Part shown: positions 23,139-31,574 of the stretch, piece by piece
Layout: each line of letters starts with the position of its first letter
Numbering within the stretch: position 1 is the first letter of the stretch
From: a virus
IMG/VR virus record: IMGVR_UViG_3300009103_000107
Span: 1-31,608 of that record
Direction: 5' to 3' (one strand)
DNA length: 31,608 nucleotides
Made by a program: the position numbers and the translations under genes
The notes under the pieces: generated by a model
Database searches by the model: none
What the model was told of the DNA's origin: nothing
The model's input: the letters and a program-made list of their open reading frames with translations, nothing else

Positions 23139-24392
23139 TTAATTGTTAAATGTTCGTTTAATTTTCAATTTAGATGAATCTGTTCCACTAATAGCTCTCA
23201 CTTTTAATCCATCTATAAACACGTCCCCACCGGCAACTTGCCTTGGCGCATCTTTAGCTGGGTTCTTGGATTGCTTGACCATGTTTTTAACACCATCAGC
23301 TTTCCCTTGTTCATAAAAATGACTTGCTAATTTGTCAGCATTCATAGCAGCATATAAAGCTTTATGATAGCCTGCAGTATCATTAATATTTCCTTCTTTA
23401 TCAACAAATTTGTTAATAAAATTATTAATATCAGATTGACTTTTAGCTATTTTTGAAGGATCTTGAACTTTATACCTAAATTTCTTTTCACCTACAGAGT
23501 AATCAAAACCTTTGAATTCTGTATCAAATAAATCTTTGGTCCGTTTTTGAAACGCTTCATGACTTTGCTTTATAGTTTCTTGCTGTTTATTGTAACGATT
23601 GAAAAAATCTGTAGCTTTTTGTTGTTCTTGTGTTATTCCAGGACGTTGTTTAATATCAGCATAATACTTATTTTTTAAACTTTCTAAATCCTTTTTCGCA
23701 AAAGCAACTTCTTCTTTATAAGCTAGTTTTTTTCTACGTATATCTCTTTGTTCGTCTACATCCTCATCTACTTGAAATTTATCTTCAATTAAAAAGCTAA
23801 TTTCATCTTGTGATAAATGAGGTTTTGTTTGTTTATAATATTCATGTAATAAAGAATTATCATCTAATTTACTATAATCCCTATTGAGTTTAACATAATC
23901 CTCTACTGTTCCACCTGTTTCATCCATAAACTTTACAAGTTTATCAACATTTTGTGGTAGTTGTTGTGTTTCCACAACAGGTTCTTTAGTTATCTCTTGA
24001 ATATCTTCAATTTTTTCTGAAGTAGTTTCTTCAATCTCTTCAATTATTTCTTCAATCGGAGTTTGCACCTCAACTTCTGCAACGGGCTCTTCCTTTGTAT
24101 CGCTGACCCGTGTTCCTGTATCCACTTTCTCGCCATCTCCGGTTCGTTTATCCACATCCACTGTCTCTGTTTTTTGCTCTTGAACGGCATCTGTTTTTGG
24201 TTTTGTTAAATCTACTTTTATAGGAGGGGTAATTTTATTATTCCCTTCTAAAGATGTATCTACTTTAGATAAATCTACTTTTACTACTTCATTTTTTGAC
24301 TTACTTCCTAAGTCTTTCATTTTTTTAGGTTTTGACTTTATTTTAAAGTCGCCTTCCTGTTTGACCTCTACGGCCTCTTTTTGTTCTGTCAT
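23139..24392 (-). CDS. Capsid scaffolding-like protein
   Basis: The 417-residue protein is highly charged. Residues 1-150 are acidic and repetitive in Glu/Val/Thr/Pro, likely disordered. Residues about 170-330 are long amphipathic helices rich in Lys, Gln and Glu (coiled coil), and the final 40 residues are basic (K-L-K-I-K-R-T-F). This pattern, with an internal coiled coil and a basic C-terminus that can bind the inner capsid surface, together with its place between portal and MCP, is characteristic of phage scaffolds. No protease motif is visible. It starts 27 bp after the portal and ends 11 bp before the MCP start. Confidence 0.75.
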   Translation of the reverse strand: MTEQKEAVEVKQEGDFKIKSKPKKMKDLGSKSKNEVVKVDLSKVDTSLEGNNKITPPIKVDLTKPKTDAVQEQKTETVDVDKRTGDGEKVDTGTRVSDTKEEPVAEVEVQTPIEEIIEEIEETTSEKIEDIQEITKEPVVETQQLPQNVDKLVKFMDETGGTVEDYVKLNRDYSKLDDNSLLHEYYKQTKPHLSQDEISFLIEDKFQVDEDVDEQRDIRRKKLAYKEEVAFAKKDLESLKNKYYADIKQRPGITQEQQKATDFFNRYNKQQETIKQSHEAFQKRTKDLFDTEFKGFDYSVGEKKFRYKVQDPSKIAKSQSDINNFINKFVDKEGNINDTAGYHKALYAAMNADKLASHFYEQGKADGVKNMVKQSKNPAKDAPRQVAGGDVFIDGLKVRAISGTDSSKLKIKRTFNN

Positions 24393-24419
24393 AATAAAAT
24401 ATAATTAAATAATTAATAA

Positions 24420-26810
24420 TTAAGCCATAGGAAACATTCCTGCTTGGCCTTTGTTTTCAAAATCTATAGGTAATAAATCATTATTTCTTTGATCTATCAT
24501 TTCACTTTGTTGTGATCCTTGGATTTTAACTCTTTTGTCTTTTCTATCTTCTATATCTTTTTCTTTTTGTTGTTCTGCTTGCATTTTCATTTGCTCTAAT
24601 TGCAATTGATAATTAAATTCTTCTGCCATTAATTGACGTTTAATTTCTGCTTCAGTTTGCATTCTTTGAATTTCAAATTGAGATTTACCTTGTTCAATTT
24701 GTAATTCTTTTTCAGCTAAAGCTTGTTGTTTTTGTAATTCTACTTCAGCCGCTTTTTCAGCTGCATCCGCATTTGCTTGTGCTGTTAATTGAATTTGACG
24801 TTCTTGAATTTGCTGATCACGCTGTTCTTTTTGTTTACGTTTTTGTTTTAGTAATTGATTAGCTAATTTTAAATTACGTATTTGTCTAATATCTATAGCA
24901 TCCTCTAAATCAATACCACCCCCTGATAAAGCTACTTGAATATTTTGCTCTAATTGAGCTTTCTCTTCTTCATCAGGTTCTAAATCTAAAAATATGCCAA
25001 AATCATGTAAAGATAAATGATCAATTTCTCTTAATGTTTCTGTATCAAAAGTTGAAATACTTTCTTTTAATGCATTAGCTGTTAAAGGATACTCCAACAT
25101 ATCACCAATTTTTTTGGCAATATTTTCACAAGCTCTTAAAGTTAACCATAAACTTGCATTATTAACATGCTTGGTAGCTATATTAGATTGTTGTGCAGCA
25201 ATTTTTTGTAATCCAACTAAAGTATCTCTATCTGGTAAACTACCATCTCTAGCTTCATTTAATCCAGTCACATCTCTTATCATTTGTAAATAATAATTAT
25301 ACGTTTGAATTAAACTTTGAATCTTAGCTTGACCCGAATTAGTAGCTAATTCTTGTACAGGTATTTTCCCTCTATTTAATTCGCCATCTTGGGTTAAAGA
25401 TCTCCCTACAACTGAACCAGTTTGGAAATACATATTTAATGCTTCTGCTGGATTATAGTTAGTTCCATTACCAAGATCAACCTCAGCTAATCCGTCCATA
25501 TCTAAAAATACACCGTCAGGTACTATTCTAGCTATAACTTGTTGAAGTTTTAAATGTGTTAACTGAATCATATCAGCAAACCCAGTAATTCTACTTACAA
25601 TAGAATCAATACGCCCTTTATATATTCTAGGAGCGCAAATAGCATAATTCATTTCTACTTTAGTAGTATCCGCAAAAGGGCGTGTCATATTTTCTGCCAT
25701 TTCCCATTGCAACATTGTATTAGTTCCTAAAACTTTAACACCTTTATATAAAACCTCTATACTTCTACCTACTCTTTCAAAATTATCATTTTCTGGAGGA
25801 TTAAATGTATCAGGTTTTTCTAATGCTTTTTGTAATCCATAAGGTGTTTCTTTTATTTTAAATACTTGGTCAGTATAAGTTTTATATTCAAAATATAATA
25901 CTTGAACTGTATTTTCATCAAAAGCCCCCCATCCATAAATATAATTTCTATTCCCTTTATTTTGTTGAATTTTTTCTAATTCTTCATTTGGAATATTAGG
26001 AAATTGTTTTTTAAGTTCAGGAATAGTAACTCCTTTTACTTCACCTACATAATATATATCTTCAAAATTAGGATCTTCTGTATAAGAATATACCATATAT
26101 GCAGGATCAACATAATCTACAGTAATACCATTAGCTAAATTAAAATTAGTTTTACATGCTGCAATTCCACAAGTTACTAAATCATAATTTATTCTACGCT
26201 TAATTAAATCAAACCTATTTTGATCTAATACATGATTAATAGCCTCTTCTTCTGCAATTTCAATAGCTTGTTTATAACTTAATTGCATATGAAGTTCTAA
26301 TTCTTCTTTAGTAGTTGGTAATTCTTCTTGTGATATTGTAGTACGAGACAAATCAGAACCTAATTGTTCTGTAATTTGCTTCATAGTATCTTTAGCAAAT
26401 ATATCTTCAGCCAACATTTTTGCATAATTTGTTCTTTTAGTTAAAGATTCTGGGTCTTGAGCATATGCATTTATATCATAATCTTTAGCAGAAATTCCAT
26501 TAGCTAATATATCTACAAATTTAGAAATTATAGGAACAGGTTTCCAATCTAAATTAAGATAGGATAAATCACCATTAATAGATAATTCATCTTTATATTT
26601 TTGCACAGGTTGTTCACCTCTTGCATATAATCTTAATCTATTATAATTATTCCAAGTAGTTAAATATCTATTACCATTAGTACGACCTTGACTAAACCAT
26701 TCGTATTCAATAGCTTTAGCTACTTGTTCTCCATATTCCCAGCTTGATTTCTCTGCGTCACTTACTACTTGACTCGGAAAAGGACTATTAGTATTATAGT
26801 TTATCTTCAT
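24420..26810 (-). CDS. Portal protein
   Basis: The 796-residue protein directly follows the terminase stop (TAA then ATG with no gap). The N-terminal half has mixed alpha/beta segments; residues about 380-580 hold the helical stem/crown-like region, with G-F-A-D-M-I-Q-L and G-L-N-E-A-R-D-G-S near 395-530, patterns I recall from portals of Bacteroidota phages. Residues about 650-770 form a very long Gln/Glu/Lys-rich coiled coil. Function: a twelve-fold ring at one capsid vertex through which terminase pumps DNA. Size and position agree; a scaffold fusion in the C-terminal coiled coil is possible but unproven. Confidence 0.85.
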   Translation of the reverse strand: MKINYNTNSPFPSQVVSDAEKSSWEYGEQVAKAIEYEWFSQGRTNGNRYLTTWNNYNRLRLYARGEQPVQKYKDELSINGDLSYLNLDWKPVPIISKFVDILANGISAKDYDINAYAQDPESLTKRTNYAKMLAEDIFAKDTMKQITEQLGSDLSRTTISQEELPTTKEELELHMQLSYKQAIEIAEEEAINHVLDQNRFDLIKRRINYDLVTCGIAACKTNFNLANGITVDYVDPAYMVYSYTEDPNFEDIYYVGEVKGVTIPELKKQFPNIPNEELEKIQQNKGNRNYIYGWGAFDENTVQVLYFEYKTYTDQVFKIKETPYGLQKALEKPDTFNPPENDNFERVGRSIEVLYKGVKVLGTNTMLQWEMAENMTRPFADTTKVEMNYAICAPRIYKGRIDSIVSRITGFADMIQLTHLKLQQVIARIVPDGVFLDMDGLAEVDLGNGTNYNPAEALNMYFQTGSVVGRSLTQDGELNRGKIPVQELATNSGQAKIQSLIQTYNYYLQMIRDVTGLNEARDGSLPDRDTLVGLQKIAAQQSNIATKHVNNASLWLTLRACENIAKKIGDMLEYPLTANALKESISTFDTETLREIDHLSLHDFGIFLDLEPDEEEKAQLEQNIQVALSGGGIDLEDAIDIRQIRNLKLANQLLKQKRKQKEQRDQQIQERQIQLTAQANADAAEKAAEVELQKQQALAEKELQIEQGKSQFEIQRMQTEAEIKRQLMAEEFNYQLQLEQMKMQAEQQKEKDIEDRKDKRVKIQGSQQSEMIDQRNNDLLPIDFENKGQAGMFPMA

Positions 26811-29027
26811 TTATTGTATAATTTTGGATAGTGCTCCTGTATTGTCGTATTTTTTAATTCCTAAATCATATTCTTGTTTAATAAGTTTAGGAACTGGTCT
26901 ATATTTATTTTTATTACAAGCCATAATTGCTAATCCTGAACTAATGGAAGCATCATGCTTAGTTCTATTATTAATATTAAATTTACTCCAGTCATCTAAT
27001 GTACGTTGAAAATATATATCTCCATAAGTACCATCTTCTTTTAATCCTATATATTCTTCTATATAAGATTCAATTGCTGCAGCATGCGCTTGTATAATAT
27101 CTTGACTTGAATTAGGTATTCCACCTATTTCTCTTTCGGTAACAGATAATTTATTATATATTTTATCTGGTCTATTCATTGCATAACCCCTATATCCTCT
27201 TCTTTTAAAATGATATAATAATCTGGGTTTATTATTTTCACATAATAATGGCATTCCATAAAATATACACGCCATTAATACATCTTCAAAGAATGTTTCA
27301 GCTGTTTGAGGCCTGGCAATATATTCTAAGAAAAAATGATGTGGTGGAATATCTTCCATACTAAATTTAGTTAATCCATGTAATGATCCATTTGAACCTC
27401 TTCCATCTACTGTTCCTGATATATCATAAGGGTCACAACCAAAAGCACCTAAATTTTCATTAGCTGGATATTTTTTCCCTAATTTTAGTATTATATTATT
27501 TTGTAGTCTAGCAGGTGGAACCCATGATACTAAAAATCTACCACTTTTATTAGGTACAAAAATTACTTCAGTATCTTTAATTCCTCCAACCCATTGGAAA
27601 GATCCTTGTGTAATAACACTGCTGTGTTTTATATCAGCATTCCAATCTATTTGTTGGTATATCTTAGTTAAGTTAAATAAAGAATTTTTAGATTCATCTC
27701 TAAAAGCATGTTTAGTAGTTCTTGGGAATTGTCTATAAAATTCATTTAAAGCGTCTTGGTCTTCACTTAAACCATCAACTTCATTTTTCCAATAATCTAA
27801 TACTCCTAATTTAATTTTTTGTCCGTGGGGGTCTTCATCCGGGGTTTTGGGTGTTTCGAATACAGGTAAGCCATGAGAGTTAATGTATCCCTCGTAGTTC
27901 CATTCCATAGGTATGAACAAACTATATAATCCTGAGCGAGTCTGTCCATTGGCGTTTCGTTTTGTAACATCTGAGCTTTCATATAGTTTTTTAAAATTAT
28001 CACCACCTTTATCTAAAGCGTTTGAAGTGCTGCCCATCATACATTTACCAATAATCCTACTCCCTAATCGTAAACATGTTTTAGTAACTCTCCAGTTATT
28101 TAATATATTATTTGGTCTTTCCCATTTACCTGATTCATCGTGCACTAATAGTTTTAATTTTTCACCATCATAACTATTATCTCCTGTATTTTTCCAATCA
28201 ATAGTTGTATCAAGTCCTTCTAATTCTTCAAGTACTTCACCTGTTATAATCTTTCTTCTAGTAAATTTAGAAGCTGGAACCCTATATGCTAATTCTGTTT
28301 TAGGTCGATCCATACCATCTTGAATCGGTTTAAAAAAGAATGGATAGTTAACTGAAATAGGGACAACCTTATCAGTGAACATCGTTTTAGCATCTGGTCC
28401 AGTTTTAGATAATATTCCATACCTAGAATCACTAGATATTGTAGCTAAGTTTACAACCTCTCCTGAGGCCATAAAAGAGAATCCTGACCTACGGTTTTTA
28501 AGGTAACACATTCCATAGCATCTGACGTCTGCTTTGCAAGCTTCCCAGAATATAAAGAATAATCTATTGGCTTCTCTAAAATCTGGTGGCCCAACATCAA
28601 TCTTACTCCACTGCAAGTACATATAGTGAGTGCCAGTAAGATAAATAGGTTTATCTTTATTATAATACCAAAAACCTTGTTCTCTTCTATTAAACTCTTC
28701 GTCAATATAATCATACCACTTTTCTTTAAAATCTTCTGGATATTTATCCCATTCGAATACACTTTTAATATTACCTAATACTTTAGGTAATAAAGTTTTT
28801 TCCCATTTTTCCGATTCAAATTTATGGATATTTTTAGGTTGTTTAGGTAAAGCTATTTTTAATCCTTGAATTTCATATACTTCTCCAATTTCACCCGTCT
28901 TACTAATAACTATAAAATCATGATCTTCATTATATCCATACTCCCATTTTTTATACCTATTATTTCGTTTAAGAATTTTAGATTTAACGTGATTTGGTAA
29001 TATTTTATATAAAGTTTGTTTATACAT
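26811..29027 (-). CDS. terL: Terminase large subunit (packaging ATPase and nuclease)
   Basis: The 738-residue protein shows both terminase domains. ATPase: the Walker A-like loop is LKNRRSGFS at 176-184, with no G-K-S/T; it matches the shifted Lys type (K-x-x-R-x-G-[YF]-S) known from lambda gpA, so K177 would be the phosphate ligand. Walker B is L293-L-V-H-D297-E298, and the coupling motif is G332-S-T-S-N336. RNase H-type nuclease: D532 in G-C-D-P-Y-D, E597 in L-L-C-E-N, and D692 in K-H-D-A-S. It overlaps the upstream small gene (TAATG) and abuts the portal. Role: ATP-driven DNA packaging into the prohead and genome cutting. The family assignment is firm. Confidence 0.95.
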   Translation of the reverse strand: MYKQTLYKILPNHVKSKILKRNNRYKKWEYGYNEDHDFIVISKTGEIGEVYEIQGLKIALPKQPKNIHKFESEKWEKTLLPKVLGNIKSVFEWDKYPEDFKEKWYDYIDEEFNRREQGFWYYNKDKPIYLTGTHYMYLQWSKIDVGPPDFREANRLFFIFWEACKADVRCYGMCYLKNRRSGFSFMASGEVVNLATISSDSRYGILSKTGPDAKTMFTDKVVPISVNYPFFFKPIQDGMDRPKTELAYRVPASKFTRRKIITGEVLEELEGLDTTIDWKNTGDNSYDGEKLKLLVHDESGKWERPNNILNNWRVTKTCLRLGSRIIGKCMMGSTSNALDKGGDNFKKLYESSDVTKRNANGQTRSGLYSLFIPMEWNYEGYINSHGLPVFETPKTPDEDPHGQKIKLGVLDYWKNEVDGLSEDQDALNEFYRQFPRTTKHAFRDESKNSLFNLTKIYQQIDWNADIKHSSVITQGSFQWVGGIKDTEVIFVPNKSGRFLVSWVPPARLQNNIILKLGKKYPANENLGAFGCDPYDISGTVDGRGSNGSLHGLTKFSMEDIPPHHFFLEYIARPQTAETFFEDVLMACIFYGMPLLCENNKPRLLYHFKRRGYRGYAMNRPDKIYNKLSVTEREIGGIPNSSQDIIQAHAAAIESYIEEYIGLKEDGTYGDIYFQRTLDDWSKFNINNRTKHDASISSGLAIMACNKNKYRPVPKLIKQEYDLGIKKYDNTGALSKIIQ

Positions 29028-29305
29028 TATTTAGATCTCCTTTCTGCAAACCCTTTAAAAGATTTTTCTTTCTTTTCTTCTACTTTAGGTTTATCTTCTA
29101 GCATATTTTTTTCTTCTTCAATTCTATTTAAAATTTCAAAAGCATCGAATATAGCTAACTTTTTAGTAGCTGCGGCATTTTTAAGTCTATCTGCGGAAAT
29201 ATCAGTATCAGAATCAACAATAGCTTCTTTAGCAACTTTGATAAGTTCCTCAACGGCTTTATGCCCAGCTTGGATTATATTCTTCTTCGTTTCCTTGGTA
29301 TTCAT
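29027..29305 (-). CDS. Candidate terminase small subunit or small helical protein
   Basis: The 92-residue protein is almost wholly helical. Residues 8-28 (I-I-Q-A-G-H-K-A-V-E-E-L) and 36-66 (A-D-R-L-K-N-A-A-A-T-K-K-L) form two amphipathic helices, followed by a charged Lys/Glu tail and the basic end A-E-R-R-S-K. The start overlaps the previous gene by 47 bp and its stop overlaps the terL start (TAATG). Small terminases usually precede terL and are helical, with a DNA-binding N-terminus, so this is a reasonable candidate. No clear helix-turn-helix motif is seen. ATG at 29305 is chosen because no later Met precedes the conserved-looking helices. Confidence 0.5.
   Translation of the reverse strand: MNTKETKKNIIQAGHKAVEELIKVAKEAIVDSDTDISADRLKNAAATKKLAIFDAFEILNRIEEEKNMLEDKPKVEEKKEKSFKGFAERRSK
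29037..29043 (-). promoter_or_regulatory. Shine-Dalgarno-like AAAGGAG before terL
   Basis: On the minus strand AAAGGAG lies 9 bases before the terL ATG, inside Glu-Arg-Arg codons of the upstream gene. It is the only strong purine-rich site found before a start in this window, where other leaders are A/T-rich. It may be coincidental coding sequence. Confidence 0.3.
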
Positions 29306-29855
29306 ACTTTATAACTATATCATTTGATTTCATACAATATACACGCTCTTTATCAATCATAAACTCCCATTCTCCTCCGGGTTTAAACCCTACTTTGTCT
29401 CCTGGGTTGATTTCAATACCTTTTAAAGTATTATTACCAATTTTTAATACTCCAATACAAGACTCTTCATTATGCGTGCTAAATTCATCTGTATTTTTAA
29501 GGGGTTTTATGAAACATCTATCATTAATAGAGGTCCATTCGCCTGTATTTTTATATAAATAAATTTGTTCTAGTGCTGCAAAATACATATTGTCTCTAAA
29601 ATATGAACGACTATTTTGTTGTTCGCCCTTCATATTATAAAATCTACGAAATATATTTTGATGTACTACAATAATATCCCCTTTTTTAATTGGCGTTTTA
29701 AAAGCTAAAGGTGTTTCAATAACCTTAGCTGTTCTATTTACAAATTTAAAACTTTCAATTTTAGTATTTAATACTAAATTTTTATCTTCTACTGTAGCAG
29801 TATTAGCGTATCTTTCGCCAACAGGCTCTATAATAAAATCATATAAACTTCTCAT
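29259..29855 (-). CDS. Putative double GroES-like co-chaperonin
   Basis: The 198-residue protein looks like two GroES-type beta-barrels in tandem. The second half is clearest: F-I-K-P-L at 115-119, I-G-V-L-K-I-G at 134-140, P-G-D-K-V-G-F at 151-157, then I-D-K-E-R-V-Y-C-M-K-S-N-D-I-V-I at 167-182, which follows the GroES end (I-D-x-E-x-V-x-I-M-S-E-S-D-I-L-A-I). The first half repeats this loosely: F-I-I-E-P-V at 7-12, T-A-K-V-I-E-T at 42-48, K-K-G-D-I-I-V-V at 57-64. Known: T4 gp31 and similar phage proteins replace GroES for capsid folding by GroEL. Placed upstream of the capsid genes, this would fit, but the identity is inferred from pattern only. Confidence 0.5.
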   Translation of the reverse strand: MRSLYDFIIEPVGERYANTATVEDKNLVLNTKIESFKFVNRTAKVIETPLAFKTPIKKGDIIVVHQNIFRRFYNMKGEQQNSRSYFRDNMYFAALEQIYLYKNTGEWTSINDRCFIKPLKNTDEFSTHNEESCIGVLKIGNNTLKGIEINPGDKVGFKPGGEWEFMIDKERVYCMKSNDIVIKYEYQGNEEEYNPSWA

Positions 29856-30082
29856 TAATATTCTAAATCATATTCAATGGATATTGCCATGTTAGAATTA
29901 AACTTCTTCCAAGGCAATACCTCATTGTTTTTCTTTATATAAATATTATAAGATTTATCCTTTTCATCTAATATAATATGAGAAATTTCATGTCCTCCAT
30001 AAACTTGTTGACCAACAGAATAATGCATAGCGTCATTTTTATAATCAGATCCAATACTGATTTTACGGACTACATTATTCAT
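29855..30082 (-). CDS. Small hypothetical protein
   Basis: The 75-residue protein has alternating hydrophobic strands (Y-S-V-G-Q-Q-V-Y-G-G, I-S-H-I-I-L-D-E, Y-N-I-Y-I-K-K) and looks like a small all-beta fold. No signal peptide, membrane segment or motif is present. It begins 2 bp after the previous stop and shares a TAATG-type overlap with the GroES-like gene downstream. The tight coupling supports translation. Function unknown. Confidence 0.65.
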   Translation of the reverse strand: MNNVVRKISIGSDYKNDAMHYSVGQQVYGGHEISHIILDEKDKSYNIYIKKNNEVLPWKKFNSNMAISIEYDLEY

Positions 30083-30084
30083 TA

Positions 30085-30363
30085 CTATTTTTTTTCTTCT
30101 TCTACTGCGTCTTCTTCTTTAGTTTCTGGTTTAATTTCTTCATAAGAACCATCTTGTAAATTTATACTTATTGAACCATACTTTTCTTCTAGTTCTTGTT
30201 TTAATTTTCCTTGATCTTGGTTTAACCCAGCTATTACATGCAATACTGCATGTTTTTCAGTTTCTAATACACCTACATTCTGAATAGCTTTTGCTAATTC
30301 ATTTTGACCATTTACTACTTTTTCTAGTTCTTCTTCTGTAATTTTTTTAACTTCTTCACTCAT
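30085..30363 (-). CDS. Small coiled-coil protein
   Basis: The 92-residue protein is mainly charged helix: residues 1-35 (Glu/Lys/Val) and 38-62 (with A-G-L-N-Q-D-Q-G-K-L) form a probable coiled coil of prefoldin-like or helical-hairpin style. A short strand segment S-I-S-I-N-L-Q-D-G-S follows at 64-73, and then an acidic tail. I recall similar small proteins in marine phage genomes, without function. It lies 11 bp after the secreted protein gene. A chaperone or assembly helper is possible only by context. Confidence 0.65.
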   Translation of the reverse strand: MSEEVKKITEEELEKVVNGQNELAKAIQNVGVLETEKHAVLHVIAGLNQDQGKLKQELEEKYGSISINLQDGSYEEIKPETKEEDAVEEEKK

Positions 30364-30374
30364 TTTTATTTAAT

Positions 30375-30731
30375 TTAATTTGTTATATATTGTCGTTTAT
30401 AAATTGAAATATTATTACTATCACCACTAAATTCACATTTAACAGTATTTTCATCTACCATTGTGTATTTAATTGACACCCACCAGTCATTTTCTGGATT
30501 GTATATTTGTGTAATAATATGTTCCTTTTCTTTTTCTAATACTTCTTCTTTTAAAATATTACCTTCTTCCCAGGATACATTTGTAAATTGTAATTTTTCT
30601 TCTTCATTAATTACTACAAATACATAATGGCTACTACTTTCACCTTTCCATATTCCTGGTAGTTCTTTGCTTATTTGGCTATAACTAGTCATAGCAATAA
30701 GCATACAAATACTTAATAATAATTTTTTCAT
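30375..30731 (-). CDS. Small secreted protein, possible lipocalin-like fold
   Basis: The 118-residue protein starts MKKLLLSICMLIAMTSYSQ, a typical Flavobacteriia Sec signal peptide with likely cleavage near residue 19. The mature part (about 99 residues) begins with P-G-I-W-K-G, followed by alternating strands (H-Y-V-F-V-V-I, L-Q-F-T-N-V-S-W, H-I-I-T-Q-I-Y, W-W-V-S-I-K-Y) as in small lipocalin-like or other eight-strand barrels. No catalytic motif is seen. It sits between the holin and the small helper genes, so a periplasmic role in lysis or envelope change is possible. No family is recognised with certainty. Confidence 0.7.
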   Translation of the reverse strand: MKKLLLSICMLIAMTSYSQISKELPGIWKGESSSHYVFVVINEEEKLQFTNVSWEEGNILKEEVLEKEKEHIITQIYNPENDWWVSIKYTMVDENTVKCEFSGDSNNISIYKRQYITN

Positions 30732-30739
30732 AATTTTTG

Positions 30740-30763
30740 ATTTAATTTAATTTAATTTAATTA
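30740..30763. repeat. Short tandem repeat of TTTAA units
   Basis: Four near-perfect copies of a 5-base unit (TTTAA) lie in the 65-bp gap between the holin and the secreted protein gene, just upstream of the latter's start on the minus strand. Such a slippage-prone tract could change leader spacing, but no direct effect is shown. Confidence 0.6.
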
Positions 30764-30796
30764 TTCTATAATATAATTACCTATTTTTAAGGATTT

Positions 30797-31252
30797 TTAC
30801 TTTTTAAAGATACTAGTTGCCTTTTCAGTGGTACGTCCACCGAAATAAGCTAGAACGACAGCCATCATGACCTTTTCAAAAGTATCATTCCATGTTTCAT
30901 TTATATGGAATGGTATAGTTTCTACGCTATCTAAAATACCGGCCATTGAGAATATAATTATACACCATACTAATACCAGTGGGCGTACATTTTTACTCAT
31001 CCAGGAGTCAGACATAGAATCTGCTTCCCATCTTGATGTAATAGCTTCTAATTCTTTACTCTGTTGGTCGTATATTAATTGTTGTAATTTAACTTTATCT
31101 TCTGCGGGTGCATCGGATTTAGTTATTTCCGCTATTGCTTCTTTTGGTGATGTAACACCTCGTAATACATTTCCTAAAGTAGGATTAATAACAGATGCAG
31201 CGCCAAATAATAATTGCCCTACGGTTGTATCTTTAAATTTCTTTTTACTCAT
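30797..31252 (-). CDS. Holin of the 3-TM family
   Basis: The 151-residue protein has a hydrophobic N-terminal segment (11-30), an acidic/helical middle (35-78), then R-W-E-A-D at 74-78 and W-M-S-K-N-V-R-P-L at 84-92, followed by membrane segment 92-110 and a second one at 125-139 ending Y-F-G-G-R-T-T-E-K (136-144). This sequence order is the signature of the three-TM holin family known from gene-transfer agents and many marine phages. Function: forms lesions in the inner membrane that trigger lysis. Its ATG overlaps the stop of the metallopeptidase-like gene (ATGA), so the two are translated together. Assignment is firm at family level. Confidence 0.85.
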   Translation of the reverse strand: MSKKKFKDTTVGQLLFGAASVINPTLGNVLRGVTSPKEAIAEITKSDAPAEDKVKLQQLIYDQQSKELEAITSRWEADSMSDSWMSKNVRPLVLVWCIIIFSMAGILDSVETIPFHINETWNDTFEKVMMAVVLAYFGGRTTEKATSIFKK

Positions 31253-31572
31253 AATGCTTCGTAATCATCTGTTTTATCATAGGCTTCTTTTTCCCAAGGT
31301 AAATTTGGATTTCCTTCATCCATTTTACTTCTAGGATATTTTTTACCTTTCCAATAAACAGCTTCATCATCATAATCAAGATCACCTCTTTTCATTTGAT
31401 CTATATGAACTTTTTCATGATCGATAATACTTTGTTCATCCTTGGGATGTAATTCATCTGATACTAAAATAGTACCATTTTTGTTTCCTTTGCCTAAAGC
31501 ACCATCCTCTATTTTTGTAGTATAGACAGGTGTCCAATCAAGATCGTATGGAGGTTTTATTTTAAATGCCAT
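31249..31572 (-). CDS. Small HExxH metallopeptidase-like protein
   Basis: The 107-residue protein contains H52-E-K-V-H56 in a helix (I-I-D-H-E-K-V-H-I-D-Q-M), the HExxH zinc signature, with a downstream W-E-K-E-A helix where Glu94 or Glu96 could be the third ligand as in gluzincins. The size matches minimal gluzincin folds. No signal peptide is seen. Its stop overlaps the holin start (ATGA), which suggests a job in lysis, for example cutting a host cell-wall or envelope protein. The alternative is a non-lytic host-protein protease. The motif is visible; zinc binding and activity are inferred. Confidence 0.65.
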   Translation of the reverse strand: MAFKIKPPYDLDWTPVYTTKIEDGALGKGNKNGTILVSDELHPKDEQSIIDHEKVHIDQMKRGDLDYDDEAVYWKGKKYPRSKMDEGNPNLPWEKEAYDKTDDYEAL

Positions 31573-31574
31573 AG

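Noticed and set aside
28451-28762. Second minus-strand frame inside terL (also 27806-28006)
   Set aside because: It is out of frame within a gene whose catalytic motifs are all accounted for; no start context or domain supports it.
13496-29027. Firm assignment as a crAss-like phage
   Set aside because: The gene order and host type are compatible, but there is no virion RNA polymerase in view and no search could be run.
30764-30796. AT-only hairpin after the holin gene as a terminator
   Set aside because: The stem consists of A/T pairs with an 8-base loop and no U-run, as expected by chance in such AT-rich DNA.
30867-31334. Long plus-strand open frame opposite the holin and metallopeptidase-like gene
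   Set aside because: It lies antisense to two well-supported genes, crosses their overlap and has no recognisable domain or same-strand neighbours.
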